Assembly (NCBI RefSeq): GCF_900090045.1
Contig: NW_021638326.1
Span: forward strand, 1 to 64,000
Direction of reading: 5' to 3'
Origin: Plasmodium malariae
Taxonomy: Eukaryota > Apicomplexa > Aconoidasida > Haemosporida > Plasmodiidae
DNA length: 64,000 nucleotides
Below are positions 43,931 through 54,865 of the stretch, piece after piece. The translations under genes were made by a program, and so were the position numbers. The notes below the pieces were generated by a model. It saw only the letters and a list, made by a program, of their open reading frames with translations, was not told the origin of the DNA and made no database searches. Within the stretch, counting starts at the first letter, position 1, and every line of letters begins with the position of its first letter.

Positions 43931-44814
43931 ATGAAAGAAAAATTTAAGTTACTCTTTTTTATTAAAATTTCTACGTTTTTCCTTTTAACATGGGGATATC
44001 ATCTTAAGAATGAAGTGGTATAATAATAATATGGATACATGTATTATTAGTATTATTAAGGTTTTATATTTATTTATAATTTTGTTGGTATTATATTATT
44101 TATTTTACTAAATTAAGAATGCTTTCTTTGTTTTTTTAGGGTAAATATAATATATATTTAGATGAGAAATGTGATGTTGGTAGAAAATTAGGTCGAACAA
44201 CTTATCGTTTACTAGCAAAATATAAAAAAGAGAACTGTTCAAGTACTGTACGGATAAATGAAATGATACCCAACAATGGAACATGCGAAAAAAAAGATAC
44301 ATATTATAATGAAAAAATAGTTAAAGGAAAAAATATACGGACAAATAAATATTCACTAAACAATGGAGGAGATTATAAAGTACCTAGAAGAAGCAAATCT
44401 TCTACGTGCATCGGAAGAAATTCATATGGTGGAAAAAGAACATTTGACAAAATATATTATAAAAATATACTTAGGAATGCAACGATTGCTGATTTTAACT
44501 CTTTAAAAAAAGGTATAAAAAAAAAACAATTTTGGATTTTTACTTTAATTATTTTTTATGTAGTAAATGGAATACTGCTATATTTTTTAAACAAAATACC
44601 ATATTTGAAAGAAATTGTTTTTGATGTAACTTTATTTGATAAAAAACTATATTCGAGTTATGGAGGATTCTTTGTACTCTCGTTTATAGTTATAATTGTA
44701 GTTTTTTATCTGTACAAAATAACTGTAAAACAAATAAAGGTAACACATAAAAAAAGTCGTTTGAATAACACAACGTATCCTTCTTTACATAAGAGAGTAA
44801 TATTTAACAAATAA
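43931..44814 (+). CDS. Exported protein of the third fam-related clade, intact
   Basis: Exon 1 is 43931-44017 (29 codons, hydrophobic), intron 44018-44139, exon 2 44140-44814; the product is 253 residues. TTYRLLAK places Arg at residue 52. KRTFDKIYYKN begins at 128, the membrane spans lie at about 160-179 and 204-222, and the tail contains NNTTYPSLHK. It is the sister of the gene at 9750, sharing all of these landmarks. The frame is open far upstream of the first internal Met (44263), so the true protein includes the signal exon and the export-type motif. No canonical Glu/Gln/Asp follows the RxL core, so export by the standard PEXEL route is inference. Confidence 0.88.
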
Positions 44815-45018
44815 CATCTACAATTTCCTAGTTGATATATATTGATAACAAATATACCTATAATTACTGAAATTTCATAAATTTACTTCAGTGTACCTGA
44901 TCTTTTTGATGCACAGCAATGATGACATACATATAATAACTGTTTTTTAGTTAATTTTAATGTAATAAGTTTTTCATTTTTTGTTTCAATATATTTTCTT
45001 AGCTAAACAGAGCATTTC

Positions 45019-45077
<59 letters not shown>

Positions 45078-46479
45078 GTATTAACTAGATTTTTTAAACA
45101 AACATTGTATATTATTTAATACTAATGTGTAAAAGTGCAATTGTATAATAATACTTATGTTTATACCATATTATATTTATTACTATTAAAAAATCTATTA
45201 ATTATTTTTTTTTGTTCTTTTCTAGTCTTAAATAATTATGTTGTATAAGTAAAAAACGCCATTATTCCTTTAAAATTATAAACAAAATACTTCTTTTTTA
45301 GTACATTATGAATTTAATTGATTGTACCACGTTATATATATATATATATATTTAACTCAAAAAAGAATTTACAGTTTATTTTAGGAAATAAGCATTATCA
45401 TATATACATTATGATATATATTTATTTTAAAAAATATTTTTAATACACATATTATGCTTTTAAATGGTATAACTGTGGAGTTAAAAATATATAGTAAAGA
45501 AATATCCTTATAAGCAGAATCCATAATTTAGGAAATATGGTTAATATTTTAATTTTACCCCTTCTACTTTATTTATGAGCTTAGGTACATAATTAAATAT
45601 ACAATTCTTTTTTAAAATGAAAAGCATAAACTTCAAAATTTTAAGAAACTGAAATATTTTTTTTTTTATTAACGTAAAAAGAAAAAGAAAATTTGAAGGA
45701 AAAACAATTTAAATTTAAAAAATATTTTTTTAATCTTTAAAATTTGTTCTTTTTCTTTTAATATTATACTTTAAAATATAAACAAAAGGAATTTTTTTAT
45801 TGCTGAAATAATTTATTTAAAAACAATAAATTATTTATCATATGTTGAATTTGTATGTGAATTATAAAAATAATTCCTATAGATTAATTATGTTAGAAAT
45901 ATTTCAAGTTAATATTATATAAATATATTTGTGAACAAATTATATTTTATTATTTTTATAATTTTCTTTGTTATATAAATTATTATGCAGTTTGAAATGC
46001 ATATACATCTAAATATAGTATAATATGTCATTAAATTATTAAAAACAATAATTGACAATTTTAACAAATTAAATAATGCCTTTATGTGTATGAAGAGTAT
46101 GAAGCACATGTTGAGCACTATTGTTTTTACGGAATGTATTACTATAAATAAATGATCATGAAAAATATAATTGACCGTTTCCTTATTATAGAAACATTTC
46201 GATTTATACTTTATACTAAATTATTCCAGTATTTCAATGGCGTGGTATAATTTCGTTAATGCACATTTTTTGTTTTATTATTTTGGATGTGATATTCATT
46301 ATAATTCAAAAAATATCTTATCTACCTTAATAAATTATATTCAGATGTATAGTTATATTGGAGAAAATACATTGTTATGTGAAAAAATAAAAATAAAGTG
46401 ATTATTCTGATATTTCTATTGTACAAATTAGAAGGGTATTTGAAAAATTTACATAATAAAAAACAGGTTTTCCATTTTC
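44815..46479. other. Spacer with a long TA repeat
   Basis: The first ~200 bases resemble the 3' flank of the sister gene at 9.75 kb (for example 44950-45000 against 10750-10820). Further on, A-rich sequence near 45600-45740 aligns loosely with 11400-11450 and 52050-52180, which supports block duplication. No gene. Confidence 0.5.
45022..45075. repeat. (TA)n microsatellite
   Basis: About 54 bases of perfect TA, the longest in the window, beginning about 208 bases after the stop of the upstream gene. Confidence 0.95.
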
Positions 46480-46660
46480 TCACATACCTCATGTTAGTAA
46501 TATGTATGTAATGAGTTCCATGGAAACTATAAATCGAATTCTACGGGGAACCACTGGTAGAAATACCTTTCAATTTTCCTGATTTGTTTCATATTTAATG
46601 TTATTTGCTATTACATTGATAGGAATATTTGTCGTATTTTTCCTTTTGTATAAAGTAAAT
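46480..46660 (+). pseudogene. pir: pir relic: end of exon 2 with membrane span
   Basis: From 46514 to 46654 one frame reads SSMETINRIL...RNTFQFS, then one TGA, then a good membrane span (LMLFAITLIGIFVVF) ending LLYK. A GTAAAT donor follows immediately. The ending LYK plus a GT donor is how exon 2 finishes in the intact PIR gene at 24.5 kb. No ectodomain can be read upstream. Sister relics lie near 12.33 and 52.92 kb. Confidence 0.6.
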
Positions 46661-47881
46661 AAAAATAATTTATAGGAATATAAATACTATTCGTTGTAAC
46701 TATAATATGACTTACTGAGAAATGTATAATTATATAGTATATATATATATATATATTTCCTATTTATGACGTATCCTTTTGTGTATACCTCTTGGATGTT
46801 ACATATATAAAAGGGTATTAAATAAGAAAAAAAATTAATTGTTGTGCTTAAGATGAATATATTTATCAATTATTAAATAATGGATAAAAATATTCTCATT
46901 TAAATTCAAGAAATACTAAATTTCACATAGCGTATCATCTTGAACAATGACCTCACTACAATTTCACATAGAATATGTACGAGATATAGACATCAATATA
47001 TTGTTGTATAATGGGGTGAAATTTTAATTCTTTTTAATTGTAACAAAATTAATAATAATAAAAACTTAAAATAATGTTAGTTATATTTAAAGTATATATA
47101 TTATTTTTCTCTTTTAATTAATGTTTTTTTTTAAATTTTTTATTTTTTGATTTATGTATAAATTATTGGTGTCATTTTTAATTCTTCCGTTTTGTTGCTT
47201 TTTTCTTCTTTTCTCCTTTTCCCGCCTTTTTTTAATACTTAGGTAATAAAAATTAGTTCATATTATTATGTATGAAAATCAACATTTTCTTCTTAATCTT
47301 GCGTTGCGTGTTTATGTTTTAAAATTATTTGTTTTTCATCCTAAAAAAAGTCTCATTCATATATGAATTTTTCTATTTCTGATGTATACGATAGTGCTGT
47401 ATTTATGTCAATCATTTCTTTAAAAATTTTTTATATTATTATTTTTGTAGTTTTTACACAAATTTATACATTCTTTATATTTATTTTGTCTTATATATTA
47501 TTAAATTTTCCATTATATGTAAATTTTATATAAATGAGGGTTCTATTTTTTCATGAAAACAATATAAACTGTAATTTTGTATCAAGTGTTACATCGGTAC
47601 TGATAGCATATATTATGTAAACTTCTTTCATAATTTATATTTTGTCCATTATGGATGTTTTGTAGGAATTCTGTTGTTTATATTTCAACTTTTTTAAGTT
47701 TATTTTATTTTATTTTTTTTAAACGAATACGTAGATATGATTTCATTGGACAAATATATATGAAAAAAAAACATATATATGTACTTAAAAGCTTTATTTT
47801 CTTTTTTGATAACTTCGTGCGAAAATGAATTATACGTATTGTTATACATTATTCACATTATTAATTAAAATTTTAATTAAC
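46661..47881. other. Duplicated spacer, 3' side of a minus-strand pir pseudogene
   Basis: Aligns along most of its length with 53.1-54.2 kb. Examples are TCTTGCGTT...GTATTTATGTCAA near 47298-47409 against 53681-53797, and the stretch at 47561-47700 against 53931-54060. It should contain the relic of pir exon 3 on the minus strand, but I could not read it with confidence. Confidence 0.45.
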
Positions 47882-48545
47882 CTTATATAAAAAAAATAAG
47901 GTGAAAGTTGTTAGTAATACTGCAGCTTTTGTTAAACTGGCAACAAATACATAATTTATTCTTGGAGGTGGTAAAATTTGTGGTACACCAGGAAAAGATG
48001 TTACATTACTCATTTAATTATTATATGCTTTTTTAAAATTGTTTAATTCTTTACAAAAAAAGTTTTTAATATTTTTCTGATATTTATCGTAATGTTGAAT
48101 AAAAAAGTCAGAGCAGTTATTAATATATATACAACCGCTATCATTAAAATAACAACATTGCCCATTAAAATTGTTAAAATCATTATAATAACTGTATAGT
48201 CCTTAAAGTTTTCTAAAATTTCTGTATCAATATTTTTAAACTCTTGTACGAATATATTATTTAATTAGGACGAAAATTTATTATATTTTTCAAAACTAAG
48301 TATTATTATTACTATATATTTTTTAAGTGTTTAACAGGTAATTCAAATCTTTAAAATGTTTGATGCTAAAAGATTTATATTGTTCATTTAGTACAATTAA
48401 ATATCTAACAGTATCTAGACTGATATTATAAATTCGTTATTTCAACTACTGCAACATTTCTCTCCTGGATTTTTAGCACTTTACTCGTGTCATTTTGAAC
48501 ATCTGAAATAGCATCTAAATTTCCTTTTAATGTTTAAGATATAAT
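47882..48545 (-). pseudogene. pir: Decayed pir gene, minus strand
   Basis: Read on the minus strand, the ectodomain part contains YYNDFNNFNGQCCYFN, then NNCSDFFIQHYDKYQKN and FFCKELNNFKKAYNN followed by a TAA. The same frame continues through a proline-rich stalk (FPGVPQILPPPR) and a membrane span ending LFFLYK at about 47882, where a GT donor follows. Further upstream (48300-48540) pieces such as KDLNYLLNT and a Cys-Cys remnant appear in other frames. The proline-rich stalk before the span is like many P. malariae PIR proteins. It is paralogous to the pseudogene at 54.2-54.9 kb. Confidence 0.75.
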
Positions 48546-50314
48546 GTCACAGAATTTTACTAAATATAAAAAAAAATGATAATAAGTTTATAATATAATT
48601 GTATGTTTTTGAGTCTACTAACAGAATTCATTTTTTAAAATAAAACTCGTTTGATATTAACTTATATATTGCAACAGTTACTTATTTTATTCTTTATAAA
48701 TTAATAACTACTTCATTAAAAATTAATAATATATTTATAATGAAAATTAATTAGTTTCAAAATAAAAGGTAAGTAAATATTATGAATAAATACATTTCTT
48801 GCATAACATTATTATATATAGAGGCTTATTACTAAATTGTTTATATTATGATTTGTTTTACTCATGTATTAACCTAACAAACAGTAGAAATATTAATACG
48901 TGAATAATTATAAATATATTCTATTAATGTCTTGGAATTTTTACAAAATTTAATGTTCTTTAAAATGATATAAATTTTAAAGAATATGCTTGTTATACGT
49001 ATAGATAGATCATAAAATGATTATAGTGTTTTTATCAATGTTTGAACATCTAACATATTATAATTTAAATGTTAATATTTATTTTGTCAATAAAGATAAA
49101 TTACATGGTTTTGCATGAAATTTATTTATGGAATTTTAACATTATTAAACGCTAATTTTGTTAAAACTGCTCTACATTATGCTTATACTGAAACCCCCCT
49201 TTAGATAAATATTTGATTTATTAATAACATGGTAAATATTTTTGAAAACATGTAACTTATAAAATGAAAAAACATAAGTTATTCAAAATTTTTAAAAGAT
49301 ATATCTGAAGAGAGATATCTTAATATCAACATATTTAATTTATACATATAAATAAAATTGGAAATCTTGTAAATAAATATTCTAATGTTTTTTAATTATT
49401 TTTATTTTATCTTAATTAATGTTAAAAGATATAATATTTTATGAAATAATATTCTTTTCTATATATGATATTCATACGTATGTACCACTTGTTTGTTCAG
49501 ATTCAGGTTATTATTAATATATATTTAAGAACTTATAGTTCAAATTTAATTTGTAGTGGTTAGTTATATGTGGGATAACTAATTTGCGTATTTAGGAATT
49601 TTATAAATAGAGAAAAAGATACATTTATTATATTATTATTGCAATTGAATAATAGTTTATTTAATAATATTATATGAGAATTATTTAAATATATATTACA
49701 AAATAAATTGGTAAACAATATAGTAATGTTTATTTATTCTTAATGTAATTATGCAGATACAATGGTAAACCAGCTTCATTAGAATTTAATATTTTTTATA
49801 TAAAAATTATTCCAAAAATATAATTTTAATGTTAAAATTTATAATATATGTATATCAATTAAAACAGTAATATTTTTATAAAAATATAGCGCAAAGTATT
49901 CTCTATATTCTCTATATTAGGTATATATTCAATATATTAAGAAATTAAATATTATATTCTTTATTTTATATTTAAAATAATTACTAAATAATTACTTTAC
50001 TTAATGTATTAAATACATAATTTATATATTTTGAATATTTGTTATTGAATTCGAATGATATTATTCTAATTCAAATTACCTTTTTAAAGCCAGGATTAAA
50101 ATAAAAACATTATAATATATTTTTAATGTTAATTTTCTTTGCGTCTTTTGTAAAAAATAACAGAATACATATATGCTATTCACTTTTTACGAAAAAATAA
50201 TAATAATAACAAAAACAAACTAAATAAATAATTATAATGTCTTTTTTCATGAAATGAATATTATATTATTGTTAATTGTTTCCTTAATATATTGAAATAT
50301 TAAATATATATATA
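48546..50314. other. Spacer before a fam-l gene
   Basis: No gene seen. The right end (from about 49890) carries repeated TATTCTCTATATT-like sequence, a TTCAAATTACC core near 50080, and the element at 50238-50275, all shared with other fam-type upstream flanks. Confidence 0.5.
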
Positions 50315-51270
50315 ATGAAACAAAAAATGAAGCTATTTTTTTTGATTGAAATTTCTACTTTTGTACTTTTATCTTTGATATGCTATTTTTACAAAGATGT
50401 GGTATAAAATTGTTATTAGAAAATTTTATTTTTTATTCATATTTTTTGAGTTTACTTTATATCAATGCTTTTTTGTAACATGAGATTATTTAATCTTATG
50501 TATGATAAATATTTACTTTACGTTTATAGAATATCTTTAGCAAATACTTGGATGAGAACTACAAACTAGATAGTAAATTAAATGGAACTTTTCGATTGAT
50601 GGCAAAATGTAAACGCGATAAGAATTTATGCATTGTAGAGTTAAAAAATGAGACACCAAATAATGAATTAAACGAAAAAAAATATATATCTAATAATAAA
50701 AAAGGGGCCACAGGAACAACAATGCAACCGAATGGAAGTTCACTGAATAAAGTTGGATGGAATAAGCATGCTAATAAAAATAAATGTTATATATTTGAAA
50801 CAAAAAAATATTCTCGTTTAGAAAAAAAAATATTCAAAGAACTTGATTATGAAGATTTTCTTAAAAATAACAGAACAATTAGTAATAAGATTTATAAAAA
50901 AATTATACGTAAAAAACTGGCATCGCAACTTGCTCCAACTTTAATATTTTTCATATTGTTATCGTTGTCATTTGTATTAGATTACTGTGGTAGTTATGGC
51001 CTTGTATGGGGGTTAGTTGATATATTGAATAGCTTTTCACGTGGTTGGTCCCAAAATATAAACAGTTATTTGGGGGGATCATTCTTAAATTCGTTATTAG
51101 AGTATAAAATTTCAAATGGAAGTAAGGGACCATATTATACCTTGCCACTTCTTTTCAATCTATTTTACGTCATACCCTTCATTATATATTGTATCATAAT
51201 TATATCAAGAATTGTTTATTACCACAAAAAAGTTAAAAAATATGAAAAAATTAAGTACCGTAAAAGGTAA
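50315..51270 (+). CDS. fam-l: fam-l exported protein, two exons, intact
   Basis: Exon 1 is 50315-50401 (29 codons, hydrophobic signal-like peptide), intron 50402-50529, exon 2 50530-51270; the product is 275 residues. The export-type motif is FRLMAK with Arg at residue 51, a small departure from RLL elsewhere. KKIFKELDYEDFLKNN begins at 128. Membrane spans lie at about 163-182 and 234-255, and the tail ends in KYRKR. It is the closest full-length relative of the frameshifted copy at 2.3 kb (shared KKYSR, FLKNNRTIS and FRKR/YRKR end) and has the undamaged 9-A run there. The first codon of the single-frame ORF (50548, TTG) is not the start. Confidence 0.9.
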
Positions 51271-52789
51271 AATGAATAAGAGTAATTATGTTTCTTTTTA
51301 TAAAAAAATTTTCGCCGTGAAAAGAAATATATATTTTCCTCAGTAATAGACTTAATAAATATACCCACAATAGCATACTTTTTACATGTTGACCAACGTA
51401 TACATAGTAAGTTTTATATACAGATGTAATGTATATTGTTTTTAGTGTTACTATAAATTTAAATGTTTTAAAGTTTCTCAATTTGTATTATGAACTATTG
51501 TTCCCTTATAACTAAAAATTATTCCCTGGTATATATATTTGTGAATTTCATCTGGCTTTTTGTAAAATACATATTTGTAGGTATTAATTAATATATAATA
51601 CGACAACTTATATAATTTCAGTAATTTACCATGTTAATTTATATTTAAGTTACAAAGAAAATACTGCTTTATATTTTTTTATCTTTTTGTAGATTAAAAT
51701 GATTATTTGATTGCCTAATTAGAAAAATGTCTTTTCAGTTTACAATGAAGCAAAGTTTATTTTATTCCGTATATATATGTGTTTTTTATAAACGTAAAAT
51801 TGGACTTTATATGTATTTTACAAAATTAGTTTTTTTTAAGAACACATTACCAAAAATATATTTACCTAAGATACATTTTAATATATCTTATACTTTTTTC
51901 ATGGTAAAAATATGAAATTGTAAATGCATAATAAAATAATTTGATTTTTATATAGGGTTCTGAGATTAGGATGTATGGTTAATATCTTAATTTTGCTACT
52001 ATAACTATTTTAATTTATTAATTTATATATATTATCAAATATACAATTACTTATGTTTAAAAAAAAAAAATAAATAAACGTTAGACATTTACAAAATTGA
52101 GATATATATTTTTTTATTTATATGCATAAAAAAAAAGGTAATAGGAATAAATTATGAATTTTTAAAATACTTTTTTAATCTATAATAAAAGTTTTTAGTT
52201 TATATATTATAATTTAAATGTATAAAATAAAGCATATTTTTTTTTTTGAAATTACTCTTCTATAAAAAATAAATTATTAATAATATGTTGAATTTGTTGA
52301 TTAACTAAATAGTTTATATATGTTGTGTTAAAAATATTTCCAAATGATATTATATATATTGATTAGGAAAGAAATGTTATATTAATATTTTTATTTTTTT
52401 TTTATCATGAACATTTTGAAGCACAAAATGTTTAAATATATATTACATAGTAAAAATAAAAACAACGTTTAAAAAAGTATAATAAACAAAATAGTGTTTC
52501 TGTATTTGTAACAAACTTCAACAATATGCTGAGATCTCTTTTCCTCATTAAATTTATAATTACTATAAAAAAAATTTTATGAAAAATAAAATTGAGTGTC
52601 TCCTTATTGTAAAAATATTACTATGTTTTTTTTTAATATGAAAACTTTAATGTTTCTATAACGTGAAATAATTTCAACGATAAATATTGTTTGTTTAATT
52701 ATTTTGAATTTAACATTACACATAATCTGATAAATTCCATATTTAAATTAATAATAAAAATGCAGATTTATGGAAAAACTTAAGATAAT
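51271..52789. other. Spacer after the fam-l gene
   Basis: The fam-type downstream block is at 51438-51500 (AAATTTAAATGTTTTAAAG), about 185 bases after the stop. The rest aligns loosely with 45.0-46.4 kb. Short frames at 51251-51481 (minus) and 51727-51915 (plus) have no recognisable feature. Confidence 0.45.
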
Positions 52790-53095
52790 ACATGGCTATG
52801 CAAAATCATTAAAATTAATACTCGTTCTGAAATTACTAATATGATTATTAAAACAGAATCTGAAATTTTTACATGTAATAAAAAAAGAGACTGAATTTTT
52901 AAAATATAATATGTATAATAATGTGTTCCTCGGAGATCATAATAGTGGAATTCTGTTAGAAACATGAACAAAAGTAGATTTCTGTTCAATTTTATTTATT
53001 CTTAAGGTACTATAATGATACATGATATTACATTTAAGGAAGCAATTGTCGTATTTTTTCCTTACTATAAAGTAAATAAAAATGAATTATAGTAA
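52790..53095 (+). pseudogene. pir: Decayed pir relic, exon 2 end
   Basis: Sister of the relic at 46.5 kb. It shares GTTCCTCGGAGATCATAATAG and GTGGAATTCTG, then a hydrophobic remnant GCAATTGTCGTATTTTTTCC followed by TATAAAGTAAATAAAAAT, the same exon end and donor as at 46650. Several stops and frame changes prevent coding. Confidence 0.5.
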
Positions 53096-54237
53096 TATAT
53101 ATGCGATTTGTTACTTTTATAATTTACCTTAGTGTAATTTTTATAATTGTATAATAAATTTATATATGTTTTTTATTTATCATATATAGATTTACTTATT
53201 ACTTTGGATGTTATATGCATAAAATATATTAGAGGAGAAAAGGAAAATTAAGTATAATGCTTAGGAAGAACATATATATGAATTATAAACTAAATATTAA
53301 GAGTTTTCCTATATAAATTAGAGATTGAGCCGAATAAATAACTCTTAATTACATACATAAATAACCTTTTTACAGTGTTACATAGAATATATACCATACA
53401 AAAACAACAGTACTGAACTTAATGCATATTATTTTAAATGTTTAATTCTGTTTATCGGCAAGTAGATAAATGATAAGGAAACTTTAAAGATATAAATAAT
53501 ATATATATATTCTTTTAAATTTTTGAATAATGTTTTTATTTTATGAATTTTATTTTTTTATTTGGATAAAAATATTACTGGTGTTTTTTTTAAAGCTTCT
53601 TTTTCTTCTCTTCTTATTTTAATACAAATTTAAGAAACAGTTCTATATATTAATGTGTATTAAAATCATTATTTATTTCATAATCTTGTGCTAAATATTT
53701 ATACCTTAAAATTATGTGGTTTTAATTCTAAAGAAAAATTAATATTTAAGTGGACCTTTTGTTACTGACTCAAACAGTAGTACTGTATTTATGTTAACCC
53801 TTTGTTTGAATAATTGTTGTGTAATTTTTTTTTTAATTTTAATGCGCATGTATACATTTCTAATTTTTTTTATCTTATTTATTAAGAAATATCCTCATAT
53901 ATGTAACATTTGCGCCGCTGAGTAAATAATATAAATTGTAATTTTTGTATCAAGGTGCTCATTGTGATTGATACCCTATACTATGAGAACTTCCTTTAAA
54001 TTTTCCATATACTTATTTATATATATTTTGTAAGGATTCTCTTTTTTCTTTAAGTTCAACTATTTTTTTCGTAAATAAGCTATTACATAAGCATGATATC
54101 AATAAAGTAAACTATATGAAACAAAACATGTATCTATACCTAAATATATTAATGTTTTGTGCTTGTAAATTTTTGTAAAAATTGGCATATTCGTTGTGTT
54201 AGAATATTCACGTTATTAACTATAATTTTTTTTTAAC
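53096..54237. other. Duplicated spacer matching 46.7-47.9 kb
   Basis: Moderately diverged copy of the spacer at 46661-47881 with a constant offset of about 6.4 kb. No reading frame could be supported; it may hide the minus-strand pir exon 3. Confidence 0.45.
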
Positions 54238-54865
54238 TTTATATAAAAAAAATAAAGAGAATGCTGCTAATAATACGACAGCACTGGATAAACTGACAGT
54301 AAATATATATTTTACTTGTATAGGTGATAAATATGTGGTAAACCAGTACAAGGAGTTACCATATGAATTTTATTATCAAACGCTTCTTTACAATTGATTA
54401 ACTCCTAGCAAAAGGAATTTTAACTACTTTTTTGATATTTTTCACAATTATTCTTGTAAAGGTTATAACATTTTTTAATATTACCACAAATAATATCACC
54501 ATAATCCTGTTTTTTACCATTAAATTTGCAAAAATTATCATAATAAACGTATATTTATTAAATCTTTGTTAAAGATTCAGTATCAATTTCTTTTATTTCA
54601 TATATGCATATATTATCTAATTAGGACGAAACATCTCTGAAGGAGTTAAACCAAATGTAACTATTATTCTTTTTCTTTTTTTTTTTCTGAATTTATCAGG
54701 TAATTCAAGTATTTACGACGTTTGAGATTATCAGAATAATACTTATCCTTAATTTCAATTAAATATATACCAATATGTTGATATAATGTAATAAAATTAG
54801 TATTATGAATATCTAAAGAATTATATTTAGTATTAGAACAATATTATACAGGACTTATATTGTCA
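54238..54865 (-). pseudogene. pir: Decayed pir gene, minus strand
   Basis: On the minus strand, near 54660-54830, one frame reads CSNTKYNSLDIHNTNFITLY and shortly afterwards KRRKYLNYLINSE, a typical early PIR ectodomain. After a frame change come YYDNFCKFNGKK and CYNLYKNNCEKYQ, two stops, and ELINCKEAFDNK. In another frame there is a membrane span ending LFFLYK at 54238, directly followed by a GT. It matches the pseudogene at 47.9-48.5 kb along its length but is more damaged. Confidence 0.75.
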
